Below, one piece after another: positions 1-5,689 of a stretch of DNA of 6,776 nt. A program made the position numbers and the translations under genes. Source of the DNA: Candidatus Woesebacteria bacterium (GTDB lineage Bacteria > Patescibacteriota > Microgenomatia > UBA1400 > MFAQ01); the NCBI GenBank assembly GCA_020052895.1, contig JAGVOE010000080.1:1-6776 (forward strand). The letters are read 5' to 3'. The notes under the pieces are model-generated. The model searched no databases. It saw only the letters and a list, made by a program, of their open reading frames with translations, and was not told the origin of the DNA. Each line of letters begins with the position of its first letter. The first letter of the stretch is position 1.

Positions 1-1220
1 GCACGGGTTCCAAAAACGAGGCCTTCGAGAAGCGAGGTACTGGCCAGACGATTGCCACCATGGAGGCCGGTACAGGAAACCTCACCCACAGCGTAGAGAT
101 TTTTGAGAGTGGTTCGCCCGTAGAGATCAGTTAGTAGTCCACCACAGGAGTAGTGAGCGGCAGGTGAAACCGGTACTAGCTCCTGAGTGATGTCCAGACC
201 GTATCGGAGACAGGTTTGGTAGATTACGGGAAACTCAGACAGAATTTTTTTCTTGGTGATAAAAGATTTCAGATCTAGATAGACATTGGTAGTGTCAGTG
301 GCTAGCATTTCGGTGAAGATTGCTCGGGAAACTTTGTCTCTGGTAGTGAGATCGGGCTTTTTTAGCTGGGGATAGTATTTTTGCATGAAGGGAACACCTT
401 GAGCATTGGTTAGACGGGCACCCAGACCTCGAACAGCCTCACTAATTAAAAATGGAGGGGCTCCGAGAATTTTTAAGGCGGTAGGGTGGAACTGTTCGTA
501 CTCCATATTGATAACTTTGGCACCGGCTCGAAAAGCCATAGCCACGCCGTCACCGCGGGAGCCTGGAGGATTGGTGGTAAAAGCGTAGGTTTGGCCAGTG
601 CCGCCGGTAGCTAGAATAGTAGCTTTGGCTAGTAGGCGGGAAACGCGACCATCTTTTTGATCAAAAGCGTAAACTCCAAGACAAGTATCAACTCCGTACT
701 TATGAAGCCAGTTTTTAGTTTGATGGCCGGTGGTGATTAGATCGATGGCGGTGAGACCAGTAAGGAGGGTAATATTTTTGTTTTGTTTGAGAGAGGCGGT
801 CAGATGTTCCTGGATAGAACGGCCGGTGAAGTCAGCTACTTTAGCTACTCGAGGAACCTGATGTCCACCTTCAAGAGCATAGGCCAGTTGGCCAGATTTT
901 TCCTTATCAAAAGGAACAGAAGCTAGGCCAGCAAGAACTTTATCAACTAGCGGTGGCCCTTCTTGAGCCAAGACCTGAGCCGCTTCGGGTAAGCCAATAC
1001 CATCAGCCGCTTTGAGAATATCTTCAACTAGGTCTGGTCCACCTTTGGCAATAATGCCACCTTGAGCATAGTTGGTGTTTGAGTCGTTTGGTGTTTCACC
1101 TCTAGTTAAGATAGTGATTTTAGTCTGAGGACTAGACGCGGAAATCTGGAGAGCGGCCGAGGCTCCGGCAATACCGGTACCGATGATGAGGACGTCGGTG
1201 GAAATAAGTTCTCGGTTCAT
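1..1220 (-). CDS. nadB: L-aspartate oxidase NadB (3' end outside the window)
   Basis: FAD-dependent oxidase that converts L-aspartate to iminoaspartate, the first step of de novo NAD synthesis, in the cytoplasm. I translated the minus strand from the ATG at 1220 and found an uninterrupted frame of 406 codons to the window edge; the family is about 510-540 residues, so roughly the last quarter (helical C-terminal domain) is missing. Visible motifs: an N-terminal dinucleotide-binding GTGIAGAS at residues 14-21, NYAQGGI near 50, EGGHQVPR at 117-124, EQFHPT at 242-247 (H245 matches the active-site histidine), TTRDKVSRAI near 292-301, HYSCGG at 356-361 and HGGNRLAS at 387-394. These active-site histidines and arginines distinguish it from other succinate dehydrogenase/fumarate reductase-type flavoproteins. 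It follows the nadA stop after 9 bases with no evident Shine-Dalgarno, so it is the third gene of the nadC-nadA-nadB operon. The open right-hand start is well supported because the FAD motif sits at the usual distance from it. Confidence 0.95.
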   Translation of the reverse strand, partial: MNRELISTDVLIIGTGIAGASAALQISASSPQTKITILTRGETPNDSNTNYAQGGIIAKGGPDLVEDILKAADGIGLPEAAQVLAQEGPPLVDKVLAGLASVPFDKEKSGQLAYALEGGHQVPRVAKVADFTGRSIQEHLTASLKQNKNITLLTGLTAIDLITTGHQTKNWLHKYGVDTCLGVYAFDQKDGRVSRLLAKATILATGGTGQTYAFTTNPPGSRGDGVAMAFRAGAKVINMEYEQFHPTALKILGAPPFLISEAVRGLGARLTNAQGVPFMQKYYPQLKKPDLTTRDKVSRAIFTEMLATDTTNVYLDLKSFITKKKILSEFPVIYQTCLRYGLDITQELVPVSPAAHYSCGGLLTDLYGRTTLKNLYAVGEVSCTGLHGGNRLASTSLLEGLVFGTR

Positions 1221-1229
1221 AGTTGTCAG

Positions 1230-2330
1230 CTATGTAATTGATATCATTCTCCTAATGGGGAGTTCGGCTTTGGCTCTTAGATCTTCTGGCACGTTGATTT
1301 CGTACTGCATGTTTTCCAGGGCGGCAATGACAGTTTCTAGGTCATTAGTGGCCATATGAGGGCATCTTTTTTGAATGGAACAAACCTGCAAAACATTTTT
1401 GTGCTGGGCGGCCAGCATTTCGACCATGGCACATTCGGTGAAAAAAGCCACTTGATGGTCTTGAATGTCTGGCTCGGAAATGTTTTTGATCATCTCTCCG
1501 GTAGAGCCGGCAAAATCAACTTTTTTGACTACTTCCGGTGGGCACTCGGGGTGAGCCATGATGTAGACACCGGGAAAATCCTTTCTAAGCTCAGCCACAT
1601 CCTGGGGAGTAAATTTTTCGTGGACTTCACACTTTCCTTCCCAGCCGATAAAAATGGGAGTGTTTGGTGCGAGGTTCTTGGTTATTAGTTCGAATTCATT
1701 CTTTATTGTCTGAGGGGAGGCGGACATATTGGGAAAGAAAATGTCAGCACCCATGTCACGGGCGACATTTTGGGCCAGAAATTTATCGGGCAAAAAGATA
1801 ACCTGGTTGGTTTTCCAGCTCTTCATGGCCCATCTGACTACTTTGGCGGCGTTACCAGAAGCGCAGCAGACATCAACTTCAGACTTGGTATCGGCATCGG
1901 TGTTGACATAAGCAACGACAGGAACGCCTGGAAAAAGATCTTTGAGCTTTCGGACATCGGCACCGGTGATACTGGAGGCTAGGGAACAGCCGGCTTTAAG
2001 GGAGGGGATGAGGACGGTTTTGGAGGGGTTTAGGACCTTGGCAGTTTCGGCCATAAATTTAACGCCCAAAAAGAGAATGATATCGGCCTCGGTTTCGGTC
2101 GCTCTACGGGAGAGTTCAAGTGAGTCGCCACGAATACCCAGAACTTCGTCGCACTGAAGATCCCAGCTCATGTAGTTGTGTTTTAAAATAACGGCGTTTC
2201 TTTTCTGGACTAGCTTATTTAGTTTGGCGACCTGTTCAGCCTTGATCTTCAGCTCAAAGTCTGGCGCGTACTGCGAGTATTTTTGTTTGAAGAGTTGATA
2301 AATTTCTTTAGAGGTAAGAAGTTTGGTCAT
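1230..2330 (-). CDS. nadA: Quinolinate synthase NadA
   Basis: Iron-sulfur enzyme that condenses iminoaspartate (from NadB) with dihydroxyacetone phosphate to form quinolinate. The product is 366 residues and complete. The three 4Fe-4S ligand cysteines are present: C115 (KAGCSL), C234 (WEGKCEVHEKF) and C323 (KRCPHMATND). Other family motifs are KHNY at 50-53, GDSLELS at 68-74, GVKFMAETAK, AYVNT, LPDK, AHPECP, and GSTGEMI. The spacing between the first two cysteines (119 residues) and the C-terminal RRMISIT resemble the longer Bacillus-type enzyme rather than the shorter E. coli type. The frame stays open to 2435, but that extension overlaps nadC in another frame. I chose the ATG at 2330 because it lies 7 bases after the nadC stop and because the decayed paralogue at 5364-5634 shows homology starting exactly at this codon. 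No Shine-Dalgarno is visible, so translational coupling to nadC is likely. Confidence 0.96.
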   Translation of the reverse strand: MTKLLTSKEIYQLFKQKYSQYAPDFELKIKAEQVAKLNKLVQKRNAVILKHNYMSWDLQCDEVLGIRGDSLELSRRATETEADIILFLGVKFMAETAKVLNPSKTVLIPSLKAGCSLASSITGADVRKLKDLFPGVPVVAYVNTDADTKSEVDVCCASGNAAKVVRWAMKSWKTNQVIFLPDKFLAQNVARDMGADIFFPNMSASPQTIKNEFELITKNLAPNTPIFIGWEGKCEVHEKFTPQDVAELRKDFPGVYIMAHPECPPEVVKKVDFAGSTGEMIKNISEPDIQDHQVAFFTECAMVEMLAAQHKNVLQVCSIQKRCPHMATNDLETVIAALENMQYEINVPEDLRAKAELPIRRMISIT

Positions 2331-2337
2331 AATCGAT

Positions 2338-3210
2338 TTATTTATTAAATGAGATGTGCAGACTAATATCAAAAGCGATAACAGAGTGGGTAAGGGCTCC
2401 GACGGAGATAAACTCGACACCAGTTTCGGCAACACTGCGAACCCGATCAGGAGTCATGTTGCCGGAGGCTTCTAAGGGAATCTTTACCCCGGTAGTAGTT
2501 TCAAATTTATTTCTGAGGCGGATAGCTTGACGGGTTTGGTCGTTACTCATGTTATCCAAGAGGATTCTGTCTGGAGTATTGGCCAAGGCAGTCATTAGTT
2601 CAGCTTCGTTCCTAACTTCGACTTCCAGAGGAATATGGGGGTACTTTTCCCTAAAGATTTTGATAGCCAGAGCAATGTCCCCATCCAGAAGATCGATGTG
2701 ATTATTTTTGATGAGTCCCATTTCACTGAGATTTAGACGATGATTTTTCCCCCCGCCATCTCGAACGGCCTGCTTATCCAGATCCCCGTAGCCGGGAAAT
2801 ACTTTTCTGGTGTCTAAAACGGTGGTGCCGGTACCTTCGAGGGCTTTAACAAACTCGGCAGTTTTGGAAGCGATACCGCTCATCCGGCGGATGAATTCGA
2901 GGGCAATTCTTTCGGCGGTGAGAAGGCTTTGTCCTCGGCCTTCGACTCGAGCCACGAGGTCTCCCTTTTTAACCATGTCTCCGTCGTGAGAGAGGGGAGT
3001 AAATTTAATATCCTGGTCAACCACCTCGAAGACTAATTGGGCGATTTCAAGGCCGGAAATGATGCCAGACTGGGCTTTGACAACAAACTCGGCCGTAGCT
3101 TGACGCTCTTTTTCGATTAGCGCCAGAGAGGTAACGTCACCTAGTGGTCCACCGTCTTTTTGGAGAGCGTCTTGAATCTGTTCACGAAGGCTTGACATTT
3201 GTTCTATCAT
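2338..3210 (-). CDS. nadC: Nicotinate-nucleotide diphosphorylase (carboxylating) NadC
   Basis: Quinolinate phosphoribosyltransferase: quinolinate plus PRPP gives nicotinate mononucleotide, CO2 and pyrophosphate. The 290 residues match the usual 275-295. The N-terminal domain includes GDVTSLALIE at 24-33 and AERIALEFIRRMSGIAS at 99-115. The barrel domain has DTRK at 133-136, K146, GGGKNHR at 152-158, LIKNNH at 166-171, LEVEVRN at 195-201, LLDN at 217-220, EASGN at 247-251 and SVGALTHS at 269-276, covering the phosphate- and quinolinate-binding basic residues. One deviation: the usual PG-x-R after DTRK is PGYG here, at 139-142. It is the first gene of the nad operon. The ATG at 3210 starts 6 bases after a TATAAT box, implying a leaderless message. 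The alternative ATG at 3198 (MSSLRE) also lacks a Shine-Dalgarno. Confidence 0.95.
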   Translation of the reverse strand: MIEQMSSLREQIQDALQKDGGPLGDVTSLALIEKERQATAEFVVKAQSGIISGLEIAQLVFEVVDQDIKFTPLSHDGDMVKKGDLVARVEGRGQSLLTAERIALEFIRRMSGIASKTAEFVKALEGTGTTVLDTRKVFPGYGDLDKQAVRDGGGKNHRLNLSEMGLIKNNHIDLLDGDIALAIKIFREKYPHIPLEVEVRNEAELMTALANTPDRILLDNMSNDQTRQAIRLRNKFETTTGVKIPLEASGNMTPDRVRSVAETGVEFISVGALTHSVIAFDISLHISFNK

Positions 3211-3221
3211 GGTGTTATTAT
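3192..3221 (+). promoter_or_regulatory. Candidate promoter of the Nudix gene, overlapping nadC start
   Basis: A perfect TTGACA at 3192-3197 (inside the nadC coding start) is followed after 18 bases by TATTAT at 3216-3221, one mismatch from the -10 consensus. Transcription would start near 3228, giving a leader of about 26 bases before the ATG at 3254. The -10 box lies within the palindrome shared with the nad promoter. Confidence 0.5.
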
Positions 3222-3226
3222 AACAC
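3212..3226. promoter_or_regulatory. Palindromic candidate operator between nadC and the Nudix gene
   Basis: GTGTTAT-T-ATAACAC is a perfect inverted repeat with 7-base arms around one central base. It covers the -10 box of the nad promoter on the minus strand and the likely -10 (TATTAT, 3216-3221) of the divergent Nudix gene. A bound protein would block both promoters. The identical 15 bases plus four more (3212-3230) recur at 5636-5654 in front of a nadA relic, so the element travels with nad genes. Known NAD regulators include NiaR, NrtR and NadQ; I cannot assign this site to any of them, and none is encoded in the window. Confidence 0.7.
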
Positions 3227-3244
3227 TAACTATGAAAATGTCAA
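3217..3244 (-). promoter_or_regulatory. nadCAB operon promoter, sigma70-like, probably leaderless
   Basis: On the minus strand a perfect TTGACA (3239-3244) and a perfect TATAAT (3217-3222) are separated by 16 bases. The first base of the nadC ATG lies 7 bases beyond the last T of the -10 box, which is where transcription normally begins. The transcript should therefore start at or next to the start codon. The same arrangement recurs at 5641-5668, which argues against chance. Confidence 0.85.
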
Positions 3245-3253
3245 GTAAAAAAA

Positions 3254-3865
3254 ATGATTCATCTTTTTGATCACCGTGTAGAAATTTTATCACCCAATCC
3301 GGTATTTAAAATGGGTAAATTCACCCTGTTCAAAGCTAAAATAGCCTTTACCAGGTTTAATGGTGAGAGAGCGTCATTTAGCTGGCTAATCTTTGACCGA
3401 GGTGACTCAGTAGCGATTCTTCTGCGTCGTCAAAGTGACGCTAAGATCTGCTTAGTCGAACAGTTTCGGCCGCCTACTTTGGCCCATTATGGCCAGCTGA
3501 GCGCTTCTGGAGGAGGCGTGCTGGAGATTATTGCTGGCACTCAAGAGCCGGGAGAAGAGCCGGAGAGCTGTGTTTGTAGAGAGGTAGCTGAAGAAACAGG
3601 AAGATTGGTGAAAAATCTTCATTTGGTAACTACTACTTATATGTCACCAGGTGCTAGTTCGGAAAAAATCTCGCTATATCTAGGCGAAGATGACGGAGAC
3701 GCTGGCATACCGGGTGGCGGCTTGGCAGAAGAGATGGAGGACATTAGGATTCACTGGATTTCTGTTGATGAGATCAAAGAGATGATCCAAAAAGGTCGAA
3801 TCGTCGATGCCAAAACCATTATGGCCTTTCAGGCGCTGTTACTAGAACTGTCCACCTCAAACTAG
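3254..3865 (+). CDS. Nudix hydrolase, ADP-sugar/ADP-ribose pyrophosphatase (NudF/NudK) type
   Basis: Probably hydrolyses a nucleoside diphosphate sugar such as ADP-ribose to AMP and a sugar phosphate, with Mg2+ or Mn2+. The Nudix box is clear: G95, E101, R109-E110, E113-E114 and G116 in the order G-x5-E-x7-RE-x2-EE-x-G, although the position after the final glycine is R117 rather than hydrophobic. The N-terminal part (VEILS, FDRGDSVAILL, LVEQFRPP) and the later YMSPGASSEKISLYLGE, GGG-x-EMEDI and KTIMAFQALL follow the YffH/NudK-AdpP subfamily pattern; length is 203 residues. No helix-turn-helix domain is appended, so it is not an NrtR-type regulator. It diverges from nadC over 43 bases and shares the palindromic operator, which suggests a role in NAD/ADP-ribose turnover. 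No Shine-Dalgarno is evident before the ATG. The exact substrate cannot be read from sequence. Confidence 0.88.
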   Translation: MIHLFDHRVEILSPNPVFKMGKFTLFKAKIAFTRFNGERASFSWLIFDRGDSVAILLRRQSDAKICLVEQFRPPTLAHYGQLSASGGGVLEIIAGTQEPGEEPESCVCREVAEETGRLVKNLHLVTTTYMSPGASSEKISLYLGEDDGDAGIPGGGLAEEMEDIRIHWISVDEIKEMIQKGRIVDAKTIMAFQALLLELSTSN

Positions 3866-3916
3866 TCTGTTTTTAGACCAATGATAGGGTAGAATTGGAA
3901 ACAGATCTTTAAAAAA

Positions 3917-3922
3917 AGGAGG
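3917..3922 (+). promoter_or_regulatory. Strong Shine-Dalgarno deciding a GTG start
   Basis: AGGAGG followed by TGA gives near-complete complementarity to the 16S rRNA 3' end. It sits 4 bases before GTG at 3927, slightly tight. The other GTGs nearby (3922 and 3929) run into stops within a few codons, so this site selects 3927 as the start. Confidence 0.75.
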
Positions 3923-3926
3923 TGAG

Positions 3927-4457
3927 GTGTGTCTGAAGCGACCAGATGTGATTGATTCTGTCGAGCGCGGAAAGATAGCTTGTGTCACCGTGGGCACTGT
4001 TTTTCGAGAGAGGCCGTGGGTAACAGCGGTCTGGGAAACAAAGCAAAACAGCCGAGACGACGTCCACGGATATGATATGTTCGTCCGGGCAAAGTATTCA
4101 TTCCTAAAAATGGTCAGAATGGGTGGAGTAGAGAAACTACTACCAATCCAGATTAAGTCTTCTGACCGAAGACTTAGAGCCTTTGTCCGCAAGTACACTC
4201 CCCAGATGAGATTTTTTAATGTGGCCGCGCAAAGCCACCAGTTTGTCTTGTGTGGTATGGACGAAGTGGATTTTATTTTGGCCGATATGGTGGGCCAGCT
4301 GGTGGCCCATGTCTCTAGTTTTGGGGTTACCGAGAAAGAGACGCTAAGTATTCTTAAAGGATTTGGTGATCAAGAAGCCTGTTTGGTGTACAAAAGTACC
4401 AAAGGCTTACTGCTTCGCCGCTGGTACGCTTCGCGTATACCTCACTTTAAAAAATAG
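3927..4457 (+). CDS. Unrecognised 176-residue protein
   Basis: I do not recognise a family. The GTG start is chosen from the strong Shine-Dalgarno just upstream. The protein is soluble-looking: no signal peptide, no membrane helix, many basic residues (pI probably high), and a basic, aromatic C-terminus (LLLRRWYASRIPHFKK). Segments that look structured are IACVTVGTVFRERPWVTAVWETK near 17-39, FNVAAQSHQFVLCGMDEVDFILADMVGQLVAHV near 97-129 and FGVTEKETLSILKGFG near 132-147. It lies 61 bases after the Nudix gene in the same direction, with only a weak TAGAAT (3890-3895) between them, so it may be co-transcribed with it. A terminator follows. Coding status is supported by the ribosome binding site, length and terminator; function is unknown. 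Confidence 0.75.
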   Translation: MCLKRPDVIDSVERGKIACVTVGTVFRERPWVTAVWETKQNSRDDVHGYDMFVRAKYSFLKMVRMGGVEKLLPIQIKSSDRRLRAFVRKYTPQMRFFNVAAQSHQFVLCGMDEVDFILADMVGQLVAHVSSFGVTEKETLSILKGFGDQEACLVYKSTKGLLLRRWYASRIPHFKK

Positions 4458-4475
4458 TCTGATCAAAAATTGAGT

Positions 4476-4500
4476 CCCGCTGTCATAGGCGGGCTTTTTA
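4476..4500 (+). terminator. Rho-independent terminator after the Nudix/176-residue unit
   Basis: CCCGC (4476-4480) pairs with GCGGG (4489-4493) around an 8-base loop, followed by CTTTTTA. The stem is short but GC-only and sits 19 bases past the stop codon. Confidence 0.7.
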
Positions 4501-4665
4501 TCCGGAATCAGTTGGGGCAGATTGTAGCCTCGAAACCTTTTGGTCTTGGTGCCTATACGCATATTTGATAATCTACCTATAATATGCTACCATAGCCAAG
4601 TTCGTAGCTCTTTTCAAACATCCTCATATCCTCGTCTTTTACCCTCAGAATAAGGAGAATAAATC
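4501..4665 (+). promoter_or_regulatory. Upstream region of the 186-residue gene: -10 box, inverted repeat, Shine-Dalgarno
   Basis: This gene-free stretch holds a perfect TATAAT at 4578-4583 with no good -35 at the normal distance. A long imperfect inverted repeat frames it: CTTGG (4545-4549) with CCAAG (4596-4600), and inside that GCATAT (4559-4564) with ATATGC (4582-4587). The predicted leader is about 75 bases, pyrimidine-rich, and ends in AAGGAG at 4652-4657, 8 bases before the ATG at 4666. No tRNA or small protein gene was seen here. Confidence 0.5.
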
Positions 4666-5226
4666 ATGTCTAAAAACGACAATCTTCAATGGCTCCTCGG
4701 AGCCTTCGCCGCTCGTGGTTCAGAGCTTTCTGAGTCTGAAAAAAAGATACTTGCTGATACCGTCCTCCACGGCACCAATCCTCAACTTCCTTTCCCCAGC
4801 TACTCGGTCACCGTCAATTACAACAAGACAGTGAACCAGCTGGTCAAGGACGGCAAGTACGACTGGGCAAGCAATAATTTCTCTGATTCACACTTCACCG
4901 TCAACAAAAAGGGTGAAGAACAAGCAGAAATCTTCATTGTCACTATCGATCGCCGTATGAGCACAGAAGCCATCACAAAGATGATCAACGATCTGGTTAT
5001 TCCTCTTCGCCACGCCAATGCAAAAGAAGAACTGGCTCTCGGTGCCCAGTATCCAGATCTCCAGCGAGAAGGCCCCATCGCCGCTCTCGGCTCCACCTGG
5101 CGTGACTCCCATGGCGACCTGATGGCTCCTTATCTCAACGGCGATGAGTCGTACCGGGATCTGGGCCTGATCCCTGTGGACGGTGACTGGTATTCGGGCT
5201 GGCGTTTCGCTGCGGTGCGCAAGTAA
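4666..5226 (+). CDS. Unrecognised 186-residue protein, probably well expressed
   Basis: I do not recognise a family. The start is firm: AAGGAG with 8-base spacing before ATG. The protein appears cytosolic, with no signal peptide or membrane helix. An N-terminal helical stretch (LQWLLGAFAARGSELSESEKKILADTVL, residues 8-35) precedes a mixed region with IFIVTIDRR-MSTEAITKMINDLVIPLRH near 89-115. A tryptophan- and aspartate-rich C-terminal part (LGSTWRDSHGDLMAPYLNG to DGDWYSGWRFAAVRK) looks like a distinct module. Codons differ from the neighbours: AAC, TAC, GAC, AAG, CTC and ATC are preferred, as is common for highly expressed genes. With its own promoter, strong Shine-Dalgarno and strong terminator it forms a single-gene unit. 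It could be an abundant lineage-specific protein or an acquired gene; the sequence does not decide. Confidence 0.8.
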   Translation: MSKNDNLQWLLGAFAARGSELSESEKKILADTVLHGTNPQLPFPSYSVTVNYNKTVNQLVKDGKYDWASNNFSDSHFTVNKKGEEQAEIFIVTIDRRMSTEAITKMINDLVIPLRHANAKEELALGAQYPDLQREGPIAALGSTWRDSHGDLMAPYLNGDESYRDLGLIPVDGDWYSGWRFAAVRK

Positions 5227-5289
5227 GTCACTTGGAACTTAAACTCTTTAACTCTTTTTGTTCCTTTGACTCTTGGTTACTTTCTCTTT

Positions 5290-5320
5290 TGGCCCCGCCT
5301 TTGGCGGGGCCATTCTTTTA
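5290..5320 (+). terminator. Strong Rho-independent terminator after the 186-residue gene
   Basis: A perfect 10-base-pair stem, TGGCCCCGCC (5290-5299) and GGCGGGGCCA (5303-5312), closes on a TTT loop and is followed by TTCTTTTA. On the minus strand the sequence after the stem is A/G-rich, so the terminator is one-directional. Confidence 0.88.
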
Positions 5321-5363
5321 TGTTTTAGTCAGGTAAAATAGGCGCATGGGACTAAAGATTGGG

Positions 5364-5634
5364 TTGACACCCAGAAAGAGAATGACATCGGCCTGGGTTT
5401 CGGTGGCTCTACGGGAAAGTTCGAGAGAGTCGCCACGAATCCCCAAAACCTCATCGCACTGCAGGTCCCAACTCATGTAGTTGTGTTTCAAGATGACGGC
5501 GTTTTTTCGACGACTAAACGATTAAGTTTCTCGACCTGGCCGGCCTTGATCCAAAGCTTAAAGTCCGGACTGTACTGAGAGTATTTTTGTTTGAAGCGAT
5601 CGTAGATTTGTTCTCGGGTTAGTAGATTAATTAT
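5364..5634 (-). pseudogene. nadA: Decayed, truncated nadA paralogue (first ~90 codons)
   Basis: The minus strand reads as the N-terminus of quinolinate synthase and aligns codon by codon with the intact nadA at 2330 down to about 2060, through GDSLELSRRATET and ILFLGV. Three lesions are visible. The start codon is ATA (5632-5634) where nadA has ATG. One base is lost in the A-run at 5501-5510, so the frame reaches TGA at 5488-5490. Homology stops near 5364, removing all three cluster cysteines and about 75% of the protein. Most differences from nadA in the second half are silent third-position changes (for example GAT/GAC, CTT/CTG, GTT/GTC), so the copies diverged for a long time while both were functional. 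It keeps a complete copy of the nad promoter and operator immediately upstream. No protein product is expected. Confidence 0.9.
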
Positions 5635-5652
5635 AGTGTTATTATAACACTA
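5634..5652. promoter_or_regulatory. Second copy of the palindromic operator (19-base form)
   Basis: TAGTGTTAT-T-ATAACACTA is a perfect inverted repeat with 9-base arms. The core 5636-5654 is identical to 3212-3230 upstream of nadC. The nadC copy has one mismatched pair in the outer arms, so this one may be the better binding site even though its gene is dead. Confidence 0.7.
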
Positions 5653-5668
5653 ACCGGCAGAATGTCAA
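5641..5668 (-). promoter_or_regulatory. Second copy of the nad promoter, in front of the nadA relic
   Basis: TTGACA (5663-5668) and TATAAT (5641-5646) with a 16-base spacer, the same as at nadC. The former start codon (now ATA) follows 6 bases after the -10 box, also the same geometry. The promoter looks intact, so transcription into the relic, and possibly antisense into the 186-residue gene, is possible. Confidence 0.8.
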
Positions 5669-5677
5669 ATGTCAGGC

Positions 5678-5683
5678 TATACT
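5678..5683 (+). promoter_or_regulatory. Candidate -10 box for the PGPGW-like gene and ychF
   Basis: TATACT followed by 6 bases and ATG at 5690. No good -35 hexamer lies 16-18 bases upstream, so this is weaker than the nad promoters. The placement again suggests a leaderless transcript. Confidence 0.4.
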
Positions 5684-5689
5684 ATATTA

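Noticed and set aside
406..588. Short plus-strand open frame opposite nadB
   Set aside because: It is a shadow of the nadB reading frame with no start signal.
1356..2157. Plus-strand open frames opposite nadA
   Set aside because: They lie wholly inside a strongly conserved gene on the other strand, have no ribosome binding sites and show no recognisable protein features.
2331..2435. Upstream extension of the nadA frame by 35 codons
   Set aside because: It overlaps the nadC 3' end in another frame, the extra residues have no NadA character, and the nadA relic shows homology beginning at the ATG at 2330.
3254..3865. Nudix protein as an NrtR-type transcriptional regulator of the nad operon
   Set aside because: Its genomic position invited this, but the Nudix box is intact and the C-terminus ends without room for a winged helix-turn-helix domain.
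3866..3882. Possible small terminator hairpin after the Nudix gene (GTCT/AGAC)
   Set aside because: A 4-base stem with the T-run in the loop rather than after the stem is too weak.
3857..4198. 113-codon minus-strand frame opposite the 176-residue gene
   Set aside because: The plus-strand gene has a strong Shine-Dalgarno and terminator; the minus frame has neither and overlaps the Nudix gene end.
4818..5112. Two minus-strand frames opposite the 186-residue gene
   Set aside because: They mutually overlap, lack ribosome binding sites and arise from the skewed codon use of the real gene.
5324..5356. Inverted repeat TTTAGTC/GACTAAA near the 3' junction of the nadA relic, considered as a terminator or insertion-sequence end
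   Set aside because: The arms are only 7 bases, no T-run follows on either strand and no target duplication or transposase remnant is visible.
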